A stretch of DNA of 64,000 nt from the NCBI RefSeq assembly GCF_000152725.1, contig NZ_CH724131.1, positions 27,009 to 91,008 of the forward strand. The letters are read 5' to 3'. The notes beneath the pieces were generated by a model that saw only the letters and a program-made list of their open reading frames with translations, did no database searches and was not told where the DNA came from. The stretch is from Pseudooceanicola batsensis HTCC2597. Lineage in GTDB: Bacteria; Pseudomonadota; Alphaproteobacteria; Rhodobacterales; Rhodobacteraceae. Below are positions 48,789 through 59,760 of the stretch, one piece after another (the stretch's first letter is position 1; every line of letters begins with the position of its first letter). The position numbers and the translations under genes are program-made.

Positions 48789-49745
48789 CTATGCGCTGGC
48801 CAGCGCCCCGGGAAAGTGTTTTTCCCTGACCGCGTCGAGTGGCAGCTTGACGCGGCGCAGCAGACCGTCTCGCGCCAGCCGGTCGAGATGCCCCGGCGTT
48901 GCCGCGCACACCTCGTCGAAAAAGTGCCGGAGCGCGGGCTCGCCGCCCTTGGCCTCGATTGTCGCCAGAAGATCGTGCATCGACAGGCCCCCCTGATCGA
49001 CGGGGCGGTTCGGTTTCAGCCCCGCCCGGTATGACCCGCGTTCGTGCCGGAAGCGGTAGTGCGCGCGCCATTGCGCCCAGTCGGTCGCATGCAGATGGGC
49101 AAGGGCCAGGGTGGAAAGTTCAACGGCGCCGGGGTTCTCTCCGAGTTCCGTGAGGATGTTGTGGATGCGGAATTCCGCGCCGGGCAGGCCGGTCCGGACC
49201 AGGATCTTGCCGGCGACATGGCTCAGGAAGCCGCCGTCGAGGTAGGGACCATAGGTCGGCCAGATCACCGGCGCCTGCTGCCGCCGAGCCTTCCGGTCGA
49301 GCGTCAGCATCTTGAAATTCCAGTGATCCGCGCCCGGGGCGTCCGGAGCGAGCGCCTCCATCGGGCGCAGGCGGGCCACGTGGCAATCGGCGGGCAGCGC
49401 GGCCAGAAGGGTTTCCACCGGTGCGTCGGGGATCAGGAACTCGTCCACGTCGATGTGACCCAGCCAGTCCACGTCCGCCCGCCGCCTGTAGGTCCGGGTC
49501 GCGTTCCGGGTCTGACGGGCCTGGTGCTTCTCCGGCCGGGGCTTACCGGTCGCCTCCCAATAGGCGGCGTCGGTCGTGAGGGGCCGGATGCGCGGATGTG
49601 CCTTGAGGATGGCGAAGGTCCCGGGGTCCGTCTCGTCCAGATGGATGAAAAGCCGGTGCGCCCCGAGGTCCAGGTGCCAGGCGGCAAAGTCCAGCACGTC
49701 GCGCCGGGGCGCGCGGATGGTCGAGACCAGCCCCCAGGTCGTCAT
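48789..49745 (-). CDS. Glycosyltransferase family 2-like protein
   Basis: This 318-residue protein has a GT-A-like region: TIRAPRRDVLDFAAWHLDLGAHRLFIHLDE, then DWLGHIDVDEFLIP with the DxD-type metal site, and later HIHNIL-like and HATDWAQW segments. It resembles capsule/exopolysaccharide glycosyltransferases seen in Rhodobacterales; the acceptor is unknown. The ATG at 49745 is taken as the start because the conserved strand begins there. The frame is open for 31 more codons with no good ribosome site at any candidate. No sugar genes are adjacent. Confidence 0.75.
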   Translation of the reverse strand: MTTWGLVSTIRAPRRDVLDFAAWHLDLGAHRLFIHLDETDPGTFAILKAHPRIRPLTTDAAYWEATGKPRPEKHQARQTRNATRTYRRRADVDWLGHIDVDEFLIPDAPVETLLAALPADCHVARLRPMEALAPDAPGADHWNFKMLTLDRKARRQQAPVIWPTYGPYLDGGFLSHVAGKILVRTGLPGAEFRIHNILTELGENPGAVELSTLALAHLHATDWAQWRAHYRFRHERGSYRAGLKPNRPVDQGGLSMHDLLATIEAKGGEPALRHFFDEVCAATPGHLDRLARDGLLRRVKLPLDAVREKHFPGALASA

Positions 49746-49947
49746 GTGGCGGGCCGTCTGCGCACGGCCGTCCGCACAGGGAGCAGGGCGCGTGTATGAA
49801 CTGTCCCGGGCAACGTCTTGATCCGCCATGGACCGCACGACTTGTCCACACGGGCGGGAAAGGTCGTGTCAGGGAAAGCGGACGGGGTCGGCATGCGCGC
49901 AGACTGGCCCGGGGCGTGCCCGCTGGCAAGCCCGCGGGCGCGGCCGT

Positions 49948-51555
<1,608 letters not shown>

Positions 51556-51673
51556 GGCGCGGATATATCAGCCCCGCGCGAAACGGCAAGACGAGCCGTG
51601 GCACAGGCGCCGCGCCGCGGAACGAACGGGCGGGGTTCGGGGTTTTCCGGGGGATGATCGAAGGAGGCATGAC

Positions 51674-51937
51674 ATGGCCAAGAACCACGCCAACAGCGTC
51701 AAGGACGATGAACTCTACGAAGAGCTGCGCGACAAGGAGGGCTATTCCAAGGAAAAGGCGGCCCGCATCGCCAACGCGCAGGCGAACGACAGCCAGCACC
51801 CCTCGAAGAAGGGGGGCAAGCAGCCACCCTACGAGGATTGGACGAAGGACGAACTCTATGACCGGGCGCAGGAACTCGACATCGACGGGCGGTCGGACAT
51901 GAGCAAGGACGAGCTGATCGACGCGCTCAGGGGATGA
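51674..51937 (+). CDS. Small Rho N-terminal (SAP-like) domain protein
   Basis: This 87-residue protein has a conserved N-terminal part, MAKNHANSVKDDELYEELRDKEGYSKEKAARIANAQ, and a C-terminal helical SAP/Rho_N-like unit, WTKDELYDRAQELDIDGRSDMSKDELIDALRG. Such modules bind nucleic acid in Rho and related proteins, but here binding is inference. AAGGAGG six bases before the ATG at 51674 selects this start over an out-of-frame ATG at 51669. It ends 6 bp from the convergent secreted-protein gene. Confidence 0.85.
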   Translation: MAKNHANSVKDDELYEELRDKEGYSKEKAARIANAQANDSQHPSKKGGKQPPYEDWTKDELYDRAQELDIDGRSDMSKDELIDALRG

Positions 51938-51943
51938 GGCCGG

Positions 51944-52372
51944 TCATTCCCCGATCTGCAGGATGCGCGTGCTTTCGCCCGACGGGCAGCAGCGCGGATC
52001 GTTCTCGAGCAGTTCGAAGATAACGAGGCTGATGGTGCGGCCCTCCTGCTCGACGCGCTTGAGCGACCGGTTCATGCCGATATTCGCATGGGTGCCGAAC
52101 CCGGTATCGGCCCCGTCGAACAGGTATGTCCGGACCGAGATCGAATTGCCGCCGGTCCAGAGCGCGGGCTGCACCAGCCATTCCGTCGTGCCGTCGCCCT
52201 CGAGGTCGATTTCCCATGCGGCCACCCCGTCGATCTCCTCGCCGTTGCCTTGCGCCTCGGCCTTGAGCATGTCGAAGATCGGGCCGGGTGTCTGCTCCGC
52301 GCGCGGGACCACCTCGGCGGCCGCTGCGCCGGTCATCGCGATGAGGGCGAAGATGGCAAGGGGATTCGTCAT
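51944..52372 (-). CDS. Secreted protein of unknown function
   Basis: This 142-residue protein starts with a signal peptide, LAIFALIAMTGAAAAEVV, with an AxA-type cleavage site. The mature domain has EIDLEGDGTTEWLVQPALWTGG, an acidic Asp/Gly pattern that might bind calcium, and a C-terminal ENDPRCCPSGESTRIL with adjacent cysteines. It should be periplasmic. I recognise no family. It faces the Rho_N-like gene convergently and precedes nothing on its own strand except the 72-bp gap to the Hint gene. Confidence 0.75.
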   Translation of the reverse strand: MTNPLAIFALIAMTGAAAAEVVPRAEQTPGPIFDMLKAEAQGNGEEIDGVAAWEIDLEGDGTTEWLVQPALWTGGNSISVRTYLFDGADTGFGTHANIGMNRSLKRVEQEGRTISLVIFELLENDPRCCPSGESTRILQIGE

Positions 52373-52444
52373 CGGCGTCTCCGGGATGGTCCGTCCGGAG
52401 GTTAAGGGGCCCGCTAACGCGGCGTCAACGGAGTTGCGCGGGCG

Positions 52445-53488
52445 TCACTGGCCGACCGCGCGGCGCGAGGCGGTGCGCAACAGTTCGGCCGTCTCGGGCC
52501 TGTCCAGCAGGCCCTGCTGAACCTCGAACTGGAGATGCAGGTCGTTCGCGTGCCCCGGCAGGGCGCGGGCCAGCACCTCGTCCAGTTCGCGAGGCAGCGC
52601 CGCGCGGGTCCGCGTGTCGATCAGGAGCGTCTCGGCGGCGATACCTTCGGCATAGATGATCTCGTGCTTGTCGAAGAGCAGTTGGTAGTATTCCACGAAA
52701 CCGCCGTCCTGCTGGGTGATCGTGTCGCCGTTCAAGAGGTGGCGCGCCTTGACCAGAAGCTCTTTCCGGCCCGCGCCTATCGCGTCCTCGCGCTGATAGA
52801 TGAACAGCCGGTGATCGGGGCTGACCACGAGGTCGCTGGCATTGTTCAGCGCGCCGGCCCGGATCGAGATCGGGGCAAAATCGCCGACGGCGCGCACGGT
52901 GGAATGGCCGATCCAGCGGATTTCCTGCGGTCCGTCGTCGCGCGTCAGGACGCGATCCCCCACGGCCAGCCGTTCGATCGCCGTCTGCGCGCCCGAAGCC
53001 ATGGTGATCTTGGTGCCACGGGTGAACGAGACGCAGGCGACCTCGGCGAACTTGCGCGCAGCCTCGCGCGTGTCGATCCCGACCAGCATGTAGTCGGTGC
53101 GCGGCGTCATCGGCGCGAGGGGCAGGGCGTAGACCGCCGCCGCATCGCCGTACATGTCGACCTCGACCAGGACCAGCACCTCGGTCGTGGCGCTGTCGGG
53201 CGACATGAACGTCAGGCAGCTGTCGAGATGCAGCGAGGCGCCGGGCGTTCCGGTCTCGGTATCCTCGCCCACGGTGATCGCGCCGCTGGCCGAGGATTCT
53301 ATCCCGAGGCGCAGCCTGTGCGGCCGGTCCGCGAACCAGTAGGCGTCGTCGGGGGTCAGCTCTTGTGCGAAGGTCAGGTCGTCGCCCTCGTTCGCACCGT
53401 GCACGCAGATCAGGTCCCGGGCATGGAAAACCGGAACCGAGGCGCTTGGTTTCGCGATGGCTGAGATCATGTCCCCTGCACCTTTCAT
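52445..53488 (-). CDS. Hint-domain protein with serine at the nucleophile position
   Basis: This 347-residue protein has a Hint (Hedgehog/intein) domain from about residue 152: CVSFTRGTKITMASGAQTAI, then IERLAVGDRVLTRDDGPQEIRWIGHSTV and VVSPDHRLFIYQRE with the block-B His. The residue before FTRGT is Ser rather than Cys, as in a known Rhodobacterales subgroup. There is no clear C-extein. The N-terminal 150 residues form an unrecognised beta-rich domain. Two starts are possible, ATG 53488 and ATG 53470. Function is unknown; autoprocessing is possible. Confidence 0.85.
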   Translation of the reverse strand: MKGAGDMISAIAKPSASVPVFHARDLICVHGANEGDDLTFAQELTPDDAYWFADRPHRLRLGIESSASGAITVGEDTETGTPGASLHLDSCLTFMSPDSATTEVLVLVEVDMYGDAAAVYALPLAPMTPRTDYMLVGIDTREAARKFAEVACVSFTRGTKITMASGAQTAIERLAVGDRVLTRDDGPQEIRWIGHSTVRAVGDFAPISIRAGALNNASDLVVSPDHRLFIYQREDAIGAGRKELLVKARHLLNGDTITQQDGGFVEYYQLLFDKHEIIYAEGIAAETLLIDTRTRAALPRELDEVLARALPGHANDLHLQFEVQQGLLDRPETAELLRTASRRAVGQ

Positions 53489-53655
53489 CTTCCGGCCGTT
53501 GCGGGTCGGACCGATGTCTAGGCATCGATTGTGGCGGCATCCGGGCGGGTCCCGGGTGTTTTGCCGTCATTGTTGCGTTCCGGGCCGGCAATCGAAATAA
53601 CATGCAACTTGCAAACATTGGCATAACGGGCGCCCGTGCCCGAGAGGAAGGATAT

Positions 53656-54435
53656 ATGGACCTAGGTATTGCAGGCAAGCGCGCGCTGGTATGCGCATCG
53701 TCCAAGGGGTTGGGGCGCGGTTGTGCCATGGCCCTGGCCGAGGCGGGCGTGTCCCTCGTTCTGAACGCGCGCGGCGCCGACGCGCTCGAGGCCACCGCCG
53801 AGGAGATCCGCAGCGCGCATGACGTGGAGGTCACCGCCGTGGCCGCCGACATCACCACCGAAGACGGCCGGGCGAAGGTTCTCGACGCCGCGGGAACTCT
53901 CGACATCCTGGTCAACAACGCGGGCGGCCCGCCCCCGGGGATGTGGTCCGACTGGGAGCGCGAGGATTTCATCCAGGCGCTCGAGGCCAACATGCTGACG
54001 CCGATCGCGCTGATGAAGACGCTGCTGCCCGGCATGATCGAGAGGAAATGGGGCAGGGTGGTCAACATCACCTCGGCCTCTGTCCGGTCGCCGATCGCGC
54101 AGCTCGGCCTGTCGAATTCGGCCCGCGCCGGGCTGACGGGCTATGTCGCCGGCACCGCGCGCCAGGTGGCCAGGCATGGGGTGAGGATCAACAACCTCCT
54201 GCCCGGTCTGCACGACACCGACCGCGCCAGATCCCTGGTCGAGGCCACCGCCAAGCGCGAGGGGATCAGCGTCGAGGAGGCCGCGCAGGCCCGGGACGAC
54301 GCCAACCCCACGGGACGGATCGGCCGGGCCGACGAATTCGGCGCCACCTGCGCCTTCATGTGCTCGGTTCATGCGGGCTACATGGTGGGGCAGAACATCC
54401 TGCTCGACGGTGGCGCCTTCAACTCGACGATCTAG
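53656..54435 (+). CDS. SDR-family oxidoreductase with atypical active site
   Basis: This 259-residue protein has a Rossmann fold with GLGRG in SSKGLGRGCAMALAEAGV, a NNAGGPPP segment and the catalytic Ser in NITSASVRS. The usual YxxxK is replaced in LGLSNSARAGLTGY, which has Ser and Arg at those positions. It resembles 3-oxoacyl-ACP reductase-like SDRs of unknown substrate. The ATG at 53656 follows GAGAGGAAGG; a much longer upstream frame was rejected. The following gene starts at the base after its stop. Confidence 0.87.
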   Translation: MDLGIAGKRALVCASSKGLGRGCAMALAEAGVSLVLNARGADALEATAEEIRSAHDVEVTAVAADITTEDGRAKVLDAAGTLDILVNNAGGPPPGMWSDWEREDFIQALEANMLTPIALMKTLLPGMIERKWGRVVNITSASVRSPIAQLGLSNSARAGLTGYVAGTARQVARHGVRINNLLPGLHDTDRARSLVEATAKREGISVEEAAQARDDANPTGRIGRADEFGATCAFMCSVHAGYMVGQNILLDGGAFNSTI

Positions 54436-55551
54436 ATGGCGGGCGGCTATTCCCTGAAGGATCAGCTCTTCAACGCGGAGAAGGTCGGCTATCTGGCCGG
54501 CCTTTTCCGCGCCGTCGACCCCGGCTTCGACCCGGGCTTCGAGGGCAACTGCCTGCGGCGCTTTCCCGACCTCGAGCTGAAACAGCGCATCGCCTGGATC
54601 GCCGAATGCCTCGGTCCGGCCCTGCCGGCCGATTTCCCCGCCGCCGCCGCGATGATCGAGGCGGCGCTGCCGCCGCCGCTCGACCCGACACGCACCGATG
54701 ACGATTTCGGCGACTTCATCTTCGCGCCCCTCGGCGACTATGCCGTCATCCACGGTCTCGAGCATCACCGCACCCGCGCCCTCGACCTTCTCGAGGCCCT
54801 GACGCAGCGCTTTTCCATGGAATATGCCATCCGGCACTTCATCAACCGCTGGCCCGATGAGACCTTCGACCGTTTCGGTGCATGGGCAGGGCATCCGAAT
54901 TATCACGTCCGGCGGCTGGTCTCGGAAGGATCCCGCCCAAAACTGCCCTGGGGGGCCGGCATCGCGACCGACCCAGCCCGCCCCCTGCCGCTGCTCGACC
55001 GGCTGCATGGCGATCCCGCCCGCTTCGTCACGCGCTCGGTCGCCAACCATCTCAACGACCTCTCCAAGATCGACGCGGCCCCGGTCCTCGCGACGCTGAT
55101 CCGCTGGCGCGAGGAGGGGCGTCAGGACCGGCGCGAACTGGACTGGATGACGCGCCACGCCCTGCGCGATCTTGTCAAAAAGGGCCATTCCGGCGCGCTC
55201 ACGCTGCTGGGCTACCGGGTGGAGGGGCACATCGAAGCCGAACTCGCGCTGCCCGGGACGGCGCGAATCGGCGAAAGGCTGGATTTCGCGGTGACGCTGC
55301 GCTGCGACGAGGATCTCCCCGTCCTCGTCGACTATGTCATGCGCTGTCCGCGGCCCGGCGGAAAGGAGCGGGTCAAGGTGCACAGGCTCAAGATGGCGCG
55401 GCTCGGGGCGGGGCGGCCCCTCACCCTGACCAAGAGCCACCGCCTGCCGGCGGATGCCAGCACCTACCGGCTTCATCCCGGCCCCCACCGGATCGCGATC
55501 CAGGTCAACGGCCGCATCCGCGCCACCGGCACAGTGACCCTGACCGACTGA
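54436..55551 (+). CDS. DNA alkylation repair family protein, AlkC-like
   Basis: This 371-residue helical-repeat protein matches the AlkC type of alkylation-repair glycosylases. RFSMEYAIRHFINRWPDETFDRF and NYHVRRLVSEGSRPKLPWGAGI are typical. A C-terminal beta-rich domain of about 100 residues (IEAELALPGTARIGERLDF, ending ATGTVTLTD) follows. It begins at the base after the SDR stop, so the two genes are co-translated. With the AlkD-like gene at 3977, the window holds two members of this superfamily. Substrate is unproven. Confidence 0.85.
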   Translation: MAGGYSLKDQLFNAEKVGYLAGLFRAVDPGFDPGFEGNCLRRFPDLELKQRIAWIAECLGPALPADFPAAAAMIEAALPPPLDPTRTDDDFGDFIFAPLGDYAVIHGLEHHRTRALDLLEALTQRFSMEYAIRHFINRWPDETFDRFGAWAGHPNYHVRRLVSEGSRPKLPWGAGIATDPARPLPLLDRLHGDPARFVTRSVANHLNDLSKIDAAPVLATLIRWREEGRQDRRELDWMTRHALRDLVKKGHSGALTLLGYRVEGHIEAELALPGTARIGERLDFAVTLRCDEDLPVLVDYVMRCPRPGGKERVKVHRLKMARLGAGRPLTLTKSHRLPADASTYRLHPGPHRIAIQVNGRIRATGTVTLTD

Positions 55552-55617
55552 GACTTGCCGCGCCTGTCGCGCCCTGCTACGCACCCCGAAACCTTAGTAA
55601 ATCCATCGGAAAAGTTC

Positions 55618-56700
55618 TTGGCCCCCGTCCCGCGTCTGGAAATCCGCAACCTGACACGCCGTTTCGACGGGCGCGCGGTCGTCGACGATCTGTCGCTCAC
55701 GATCATGCCGGGGCAGGTGACCTGCCTGCTCGGCCCTTCGGGCTGCGGCAAATCGACCACCCTGCGCATGATCGCGGGGGTCGAGATGCAGGACGCGGGC
55801 GAGATCTGGGTCGACGGCACGCTGGTCTGCGACACCGTCTTCCGCGTCCCGGCCGAACGCCGCCGCATCGGCCTGATGTTCCAGGACTTCGCGCTCTTCC
55901 CCCACCTGTCCGTGGCCGAGAACGTCGCCTTCGGCCTCGCCGGACCGGCCGCGGAAAAACGCGCCCGGGTCGAGACCATGCTGGACCGGGTCAGCCTGCG
56001 CCGCTTCATCGACGCCTGGCCGCACGAACTTTCGGGCGGGGAACAGCAGCGGGTCGCCCTGGCCCGGGCGCTCGCCCCGGACCCGCGCATCATGCTGATG
56101 GACGAACCGTTCTCGGGTCTCGACAACCGCCTGCGGGACGAGATCCGCGACACCACCCTCTCGATCCTGAAAGAGGCCGGCACGGCCGTCCTCCTCGTCA
56201 CCCACGAACCCGACGAGGCCATGCGCATGGCCGACGACATCGCCCTCATGCGGCAGGGACGCATCGTGCAGCAGGGCGCGCCCTACAACATCTACAACGC
56301 CCCCAAGGACAAGCAGACGGTCTCGTTCTTCAGCGACATCAACGTCATCCGCGGCACCGTCCGCGGCGCGCTGACCGAGACCCCCTTCGGTCGCTTCCTC
56401 GCCCCCGGCGTGCCCGACGGCCAGCAGGTCGAGATCGTGATCCGCCCGCAGCACCTCAAGATCGACTTCGACCGCGACGGCTCGGGCCCGCTGCCCACGG
56501 CACAGGACGGCACCCCCGCCCGCGGCACGGTGATCCGCGCCCGCTTCATGGGGCGCGAAAGCCTGGTGGAGTTCCGCATGGATCACGATGGCTCCACCAT
56601 CCGCGCGGTGGTCCCGAACGTCTTCCTGCCGCGCCCTGGCAAACCGCTCTGGCTCACCATCCGCCGCGACCGCTGCTTCGTCTTCCCGGTGACGGGCTGA
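55618..56700 (+). CDS. ABC transporter ATP-binding protein, Fe3+/polyamine importer type
   Basis: This roughly 360-residue protein has Walker [11 protein letters not shown]-loop [12 protein letters not shown], signature [15 protein letters not shown] and Walker [13 protein letters not shown]-terminal TOBE-like domain after residue 240 ([11 protein letters not shown]) fits FbpC/PotA-type ATPases. No permease or binding protein gene is adjacent, so partner and substrate are unknown. The frame is open to a TTG at 55555. The TTG at 55618 is preferred because the conserved domain begins just after it, but the start is uncertain. The tat genes follow. Confidence 0.88.
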   Translation: MAPVPRLEIRNLTRRFDGRAVVDDLSLTIMPGQVTCLLGPSGCGKSTTLRMIAGVEMQDAGEIWVDGTLVCDTVFRVPAERRRIGLMFQDFALFPHLSVAENVAFGLAGPAAEKRARVETMLDRVSLRRFIDAWPHELSGGEQQRVALARALAPDPRIMLMDEPFSGLDNRLRDEIRDTTLSILKEAGTAVLLVTHEPDEAMRMADDIALMRQGRIVQQGAPYNIYNAPKDKQTVSFFSDINVIRGTVRGALTETPFGRFLAPGVPDGQQVEIVIRPQHLKIDFDRDGSGPLPTAQDGTPARGTVIRARFMGRESLVEFRMDHDGSTIRAVVPNVFLPRPGKPLWLTIRRDRCFVFPVTG

Positions 56701-56701
56701 T

Positions 56702-56777
56702 CTTCTTTGGTCCGGCAAGTATCCCGGGGTGAATGGCGCGCGGCCCCCGGCCGCGCGGCAGAGGGGCAGCGCCCCTC
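56702..56777 (+). repeat. Intergenic repeat family A, copy 3, with two hairpins
   Basis: CTTCTTTGGTCC plus ATCCCGGGG at the ends define the 28-bp element (56702-56729), starting one base after the ABC gene stop. Two perfect hairpins follow, GCGCGGCC/GGCCGCGC (56738-56756) and GAGGGGC/GCCCCTC (56761-56777). The latter is almost the same as the one beside copy 4. Confidence 0.65.
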
Positions 56778-56923
56778 GCACACCGGAAGAGGCCCGCGCC
56801 CGGACCGGGCAAAAACTCTCACGATTCAAGGATTGCACCTTCCCCTCGCGCCCCCGACCCATTAGATACGTCAGGACTTTCGACCCGGTCGGCCCGCCGT
56901 CCGGTTCTCAGGGGAGAGATGAC

Positions 56924-57136
56924 ATGCTCAACAACATTGGTCCCATGGGCCTCCTGCTGATCGCCGTGGTCGTGCTGGTCCTGTTCGGACGCGGCAAGAT
57001 CTCCTCGCTCATGGGCGAGGTCGGCAAGGGCATCACCGCCTTCAAGAAGGGCGTGAGCGACGGCAGCAAGGAACTGGAGGACGCGCAGGCCGAAGAGGCC
57101 CGCGACGTGACGCCGGAAGAAAAAGACAAGGCGTAA
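56924..57136 (+). CDS. tatA: Twin-arginine translocase subunit TatA
   Basis: This 70-residue protein has one N-terminal helix ([13 protein letters not shown]), then the [17 protein letters not shown] amphipathic helix and an acidic tail. It forms the pore of the Tat export pathway. The ATG at 56924 follows GGGGAGA. It precedes tatB by 6 bp and tatC after that, so all three core Tat components are encoded together. A typical TatA-like Phe-Gly hinge is present. Confidence 0.93.
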   Translation: MLNNIGPMGLLLIAVVVLVLFGRGKISSLMGEVGKGITAFKKGVSDGSKELEDAQAEEARDVTPEEKDKA

Positions 57137-57142
57137 CCCCTC

Positions 57143-57625
57143 ATGTTCGGCATGGGCTGGACCGAAATTCTGCTCATCGGCATCGTGGCGCTCATCGTTG
57201 TGGGGCCCAGGGACCTTCCGGTCCTCTTCCGCAACATGGGGCGCTACGTCGGCAAGGCGCGCGCGATGGCGCGGGAGTTTTCCCGCGCCATGGAGGATGC
57301 CGCCGACCAGTCCGGCATGAAGGAGGCGAGCGACGCCTTCCGCGGCATGTCGAACCCGGCCAAGTACGGGCTGGACAAGGTCAAGGACGCCGCCGATTTC
57401 ACCAAGTGGGAACCCGACTCCCATACCGGCAAACTGGCCGAGGACCGGGCCGAGGCCGCAAAGAAGATTCACGCCGCCAGCGCCGACCGCGCCCAGAAGC
57501 GCCGCGACGAAGAGGCGGCGACGGCGGCTGAGGGCGCCCCCGCCGGCGACGAGCCTGTCGAGACGGCCGGCGCCTCCCAGGCCGAGGCCACGCCAGACGC
57601 CGGCTCATCAGGGGACAAGGCATGA
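57143..57625 (+). CDS. tatB: Twin-arginine translocase subunit TatB
   Basis: This 160-residue protein begins [37 protein letters not shown], the classic TatB start with the conserved Glu in the membrane helix. A long amphipathic helix and a disordered Ala/Glu-rich tail follow. It recognises twin-arginine signal peptides with TatC. The stop overlaps the tatC ATG (ATGA). The start lies 6 bp after the tatA stop. Confidence 0.95.
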   Translation: MFGMGWTEILLIGIVALIVVGPRDLPVLFRNMGRYVGKARAMAREFSRAMEDAADQSGMKEASDAFRGMSNPAKYGLDKVKDAADFTKWEPDSHTGKLAEDRAEAAKKIHAASADRAQKRRDEEAATAAEGAPAGDEPVETAGASQAEATPDAGSSGDKA

Positions 57626-58536
57626 CCACCGCCGAAGACGAGATCGACGACAGCTCCGCCCCGCTGATCGAACACCTGGCGGAACTGCGCACGCGCCTGA
57701 TCCGGTCGGTGCTGGCCTTCATCGCCGGCATGGTGATCTGCTTCACCGTCTGGAACCCGGTGTTCAATTTCCTGACCCAGCCGCTCTGCGACGCCATGGC
57801 GGCCCGCGGCGAAAGCGGCGACTGCGGCCTGATCCTGATCAAGCTGCAGGAGGGCTTTTTCGTCGCCATCTCGATCTCGCTTCTGGGCGGGCTGATCCTC
57901 GCCTTCCCCTACATCTCCTTCCAGATGTGGCGCTTCGTGGCCCCGGGCCTCTACCGCACGGAGAAGAACGCCTTCCTGCCGTTCCTGCTGGCCTCGCCGG
58001 GAATGTTCTTCCTCGGCGCGGCCTTCGCCTTCTACGTCGTCACGCCGCTGGCCTTCGACTTCTTCCTGGGCTTCCAGCAGCCCGGCTCGGTCCTGGGCGA
58101 GGAAACGGCCGAGAACGGCGTCGCCGGCATCGCCTTCCAGGGCTCCGCGCAGGAATACCTCTCGCTGACGATCAAGTTCATCGTCGCCTTCGGCCTCTGC
58201 TTCCAGCTTCCGGTCCTGCTGACGCTCATGGGCAAGGCGGGGCTGGTCTCTTCCGAGGGGCTGGGCAATGTCCGCAAATATGCCGTCGTAGCGATCCTGG
58301 TCCTGGCCGCCCTGGTCACGCCGCCGGATGTGATCACCCAGATCATCCTCTTCGTCGTGGTCTACGGGCTCTACGAGATTTCGATCTGGCTGGTCCGCCG
58401 GGTCGAGACCCGGCGCGAGGAACGCCTGCGCGCCGAAGGCTACTATGACGACGAGGAAGAGATGTCCGATATCGTCGCGGCCGAAGACCCGCTGCACGAG
58501 GACGAGACCGGATCCTCCGGACGCGGGAATGACTGA
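57622..58536 (+). CDS. tatC: Sec-independent protein translocase TatC
   Basis: This 304-residue membrane protein has six helices. [20 protein letters not shown] near residue 17 carries the conserved Glu/Arg signal-binding motif, and FMPLL-type segments follow, with GFQQPGS and [24 protein letters not shown]. The C-terminal tail is acidic and extended. It is the receptor for Tat substrates. It overlaps tatB (ATGA), and its last 8 bp overlap the next gene. Confidence 0.95.
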   Translation: MTTAEDEIDDSSAPLIEHLAELRTRLIRSVLAFIAGMVICFTVWNPVFNFLTQPLCDAMAARGESGDCGLILIKLQEGFFVAISISLLGGLILAFPYISFQMWRFVAPGLYRTEKNAFLPFLLASPGMFFLGAAFAFYVVTPLAFDFFLGFQQPGSVLGEETAENGVAGIAFQGSAQEYLSLTIKFIVAFGLCFQLPVLLTLMGKAGLVSSEGLGNVRKYAVVAILVLAALVTPPDVITQIILFVVVYGLYEISIWLVRRVETRREERLRAEGYYDDEEEMSDIVAAEDPLHEDETGSSGRGND

Positions 58537-59371
58537 CGACGCCCTGAGCCGGATCGCCGCCGCGCTGGAGCGGATCGCCCCCGCGCCGCTCGCCTCGCCG
58601 GATTTCGACCGGGCCGACGCCTTCGTCTGGCACACCGGACCGGAACGGCTGGTCCCGGTCGAGAAGGTGGCCCGCGTCGATCTCTCGCTGCTGCTGGGCA
58701 TCGACCGCGCCCGCGATACGCTGTTGGCCAACACGCTTCAGTTCGCCGGGGGCTACCCGGCGAACAACGCGCTGCTCTGGGGCGCGCGTGGCATGGGCAA
58801 GTCGAGCCTGGTCAAGGCCGTTCATGCCGAGATCCTCTCGCGCGGCATTTCCCTGAAGATCGTCGAGCTTCAGCGCGAGGACCTGCCGACCGTGACCCGG
58901 CTCATGCAGATCCTCGGCGACACCGCGCACCGGTTCCTTCTGTTCTGCGACGACCTCAGCTTCAGCCACGATGACCAGCACTACAAGTCGCTCAAGGCAG
59001 TGCTCGACGGCGGCATCTCGGGCCGGCCGGACAACGTGCTCTTCTACGCCACCTCCAACCGCCGCCACCTCATGCCGCGCGACATGATCGAGAACGAGCG
59101 CTCCACGGCCATCTCTCCCTCCGAGGCGACCGAGGAAAAGGTCTCGCTCTCCGATCGGTTCGGCCTCTGGCTGGGCTTCCACCCCTGCGCGCAGGACGAA
59201 TACCTCGCGATGATCGAGGGCTATTGCGCGGCGCATGGCCTGAGAATCGACCCCGAGACCCTCCGCGCCGAGGCGATCGAGTGGCAGGCCACGCGCGGCG
59301 GCCGCTCCGGCCGTGTCGCCTGGCAGTTCTTCACCGATCTCGCCGGCCGCCACGGCATCCGGATCGCCTGA
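58529..59371 (+). CDS. DUF815-family ATP-binding protein
   Basis: This 280-residue AAA-type ATPase has Walker [16 protein letters not shown] near residue 91, Walker B-like [14 protein letters not shown] and sensor-like [14 protein letters not shown], which identify DUF815. Its function is not established. The ATG at 58529 overlaps the tatC end by 8 bp, so it is translated with the Tat genes. A role in Tat transport is not implied by any motif. A family A repeat follows the stop directly. Confidence 0.9.
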   Translation: MTDDALSRIAAALERIAPAPLASPDFDRADAFVWHTGPERLVPVEKVARVDLSLLLGIDRARDTLLANTLQFAGGYPANNALLWGARGMGKSSLVKAVHAEILSRGISLKIVELQREDLPTVTRLMQILGDTAHRFLLFCDDLSFSHDDQHYKSLKAVLDGGISGRPDNVLFYATSNRRHLMPRDMIENERSTAISPSEATEEKVSLSDRFGLWLGFHPCAQDEYLAMIEGYCAAHGLRIDPETLRAEAIEWQATRGGRSGRVAWQFFTDLAGRHGIRIA

Positions 59372-59373
59372 TC

Positions 59374-59442
59374 CTTCTTTGGTCCTGAAAATATCCCGGG
59401 GCGGGAATTGGCCGCAGGCTAAGGGAGGGGCAGGGCCCCTCC
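59374..59442 (+). repeat. Intergenic repeat family A, copy 4, with hairpin
   Basis: CTTCTTTGGTCC plus ATATCCCGGGG form the 28-bp element at 59374-59401, two bases after the DUF815 stop. The adjoining hairpin is GGAGGGGC/GCCCCTCC (59424-59442), nearly the same as that next to copy 3. Confidence 0.65.
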
Positions 59443-59593
59443 GCTCTTGCCGTCTCGTGCGGGGACCCGTGCGGCCGGCCTTCGCAAACGGGGCAGCGGC
59501 CGCCCCGAGGGGGGCGCAACCCAAGCCGATCCACCGACCGACACCCTGACCACCCGCGGCAAACGGCGCCGTTCTTCACGCCATCCCCACATC

Positions 59594-59616
59594 ATCCCCG
59601 GGCCCGACCCGAGGAT
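59594..59616. repeat. Intergenic hairpin repeat family B, copy 2
   Basis: ATCCCCGGG and CCCGAGGAT around a 5-nt loop, with one mismatch, have the same 9-5-9 layout as the copies at 11279 and 59761. This copy is 145 bp from copy 3, so the pair could also form a larger structure. Confidence 0.7.
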
Positions 59617-59760
59617 CTCCGGCCATCTCGCACCCGTTCGCAAGTTCCTGGGGAAGGGCCGAGGCTTGCGACCCGCCGTATGCGCACAGCCCGTTCCGGA
59701 GCAGCGGGAGACGCCTGTCGCGGCAGTCGGTCCGCCGTCCGGCCAGCCGACGCCGGCGGC

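Noticed and set aside
53662..55584. Minus-strand open frame of 640 codons
   Set aside because: It is antisense of the SDR and AlkC-like genes, both of which start with good ribosome sites or abutting junctions.
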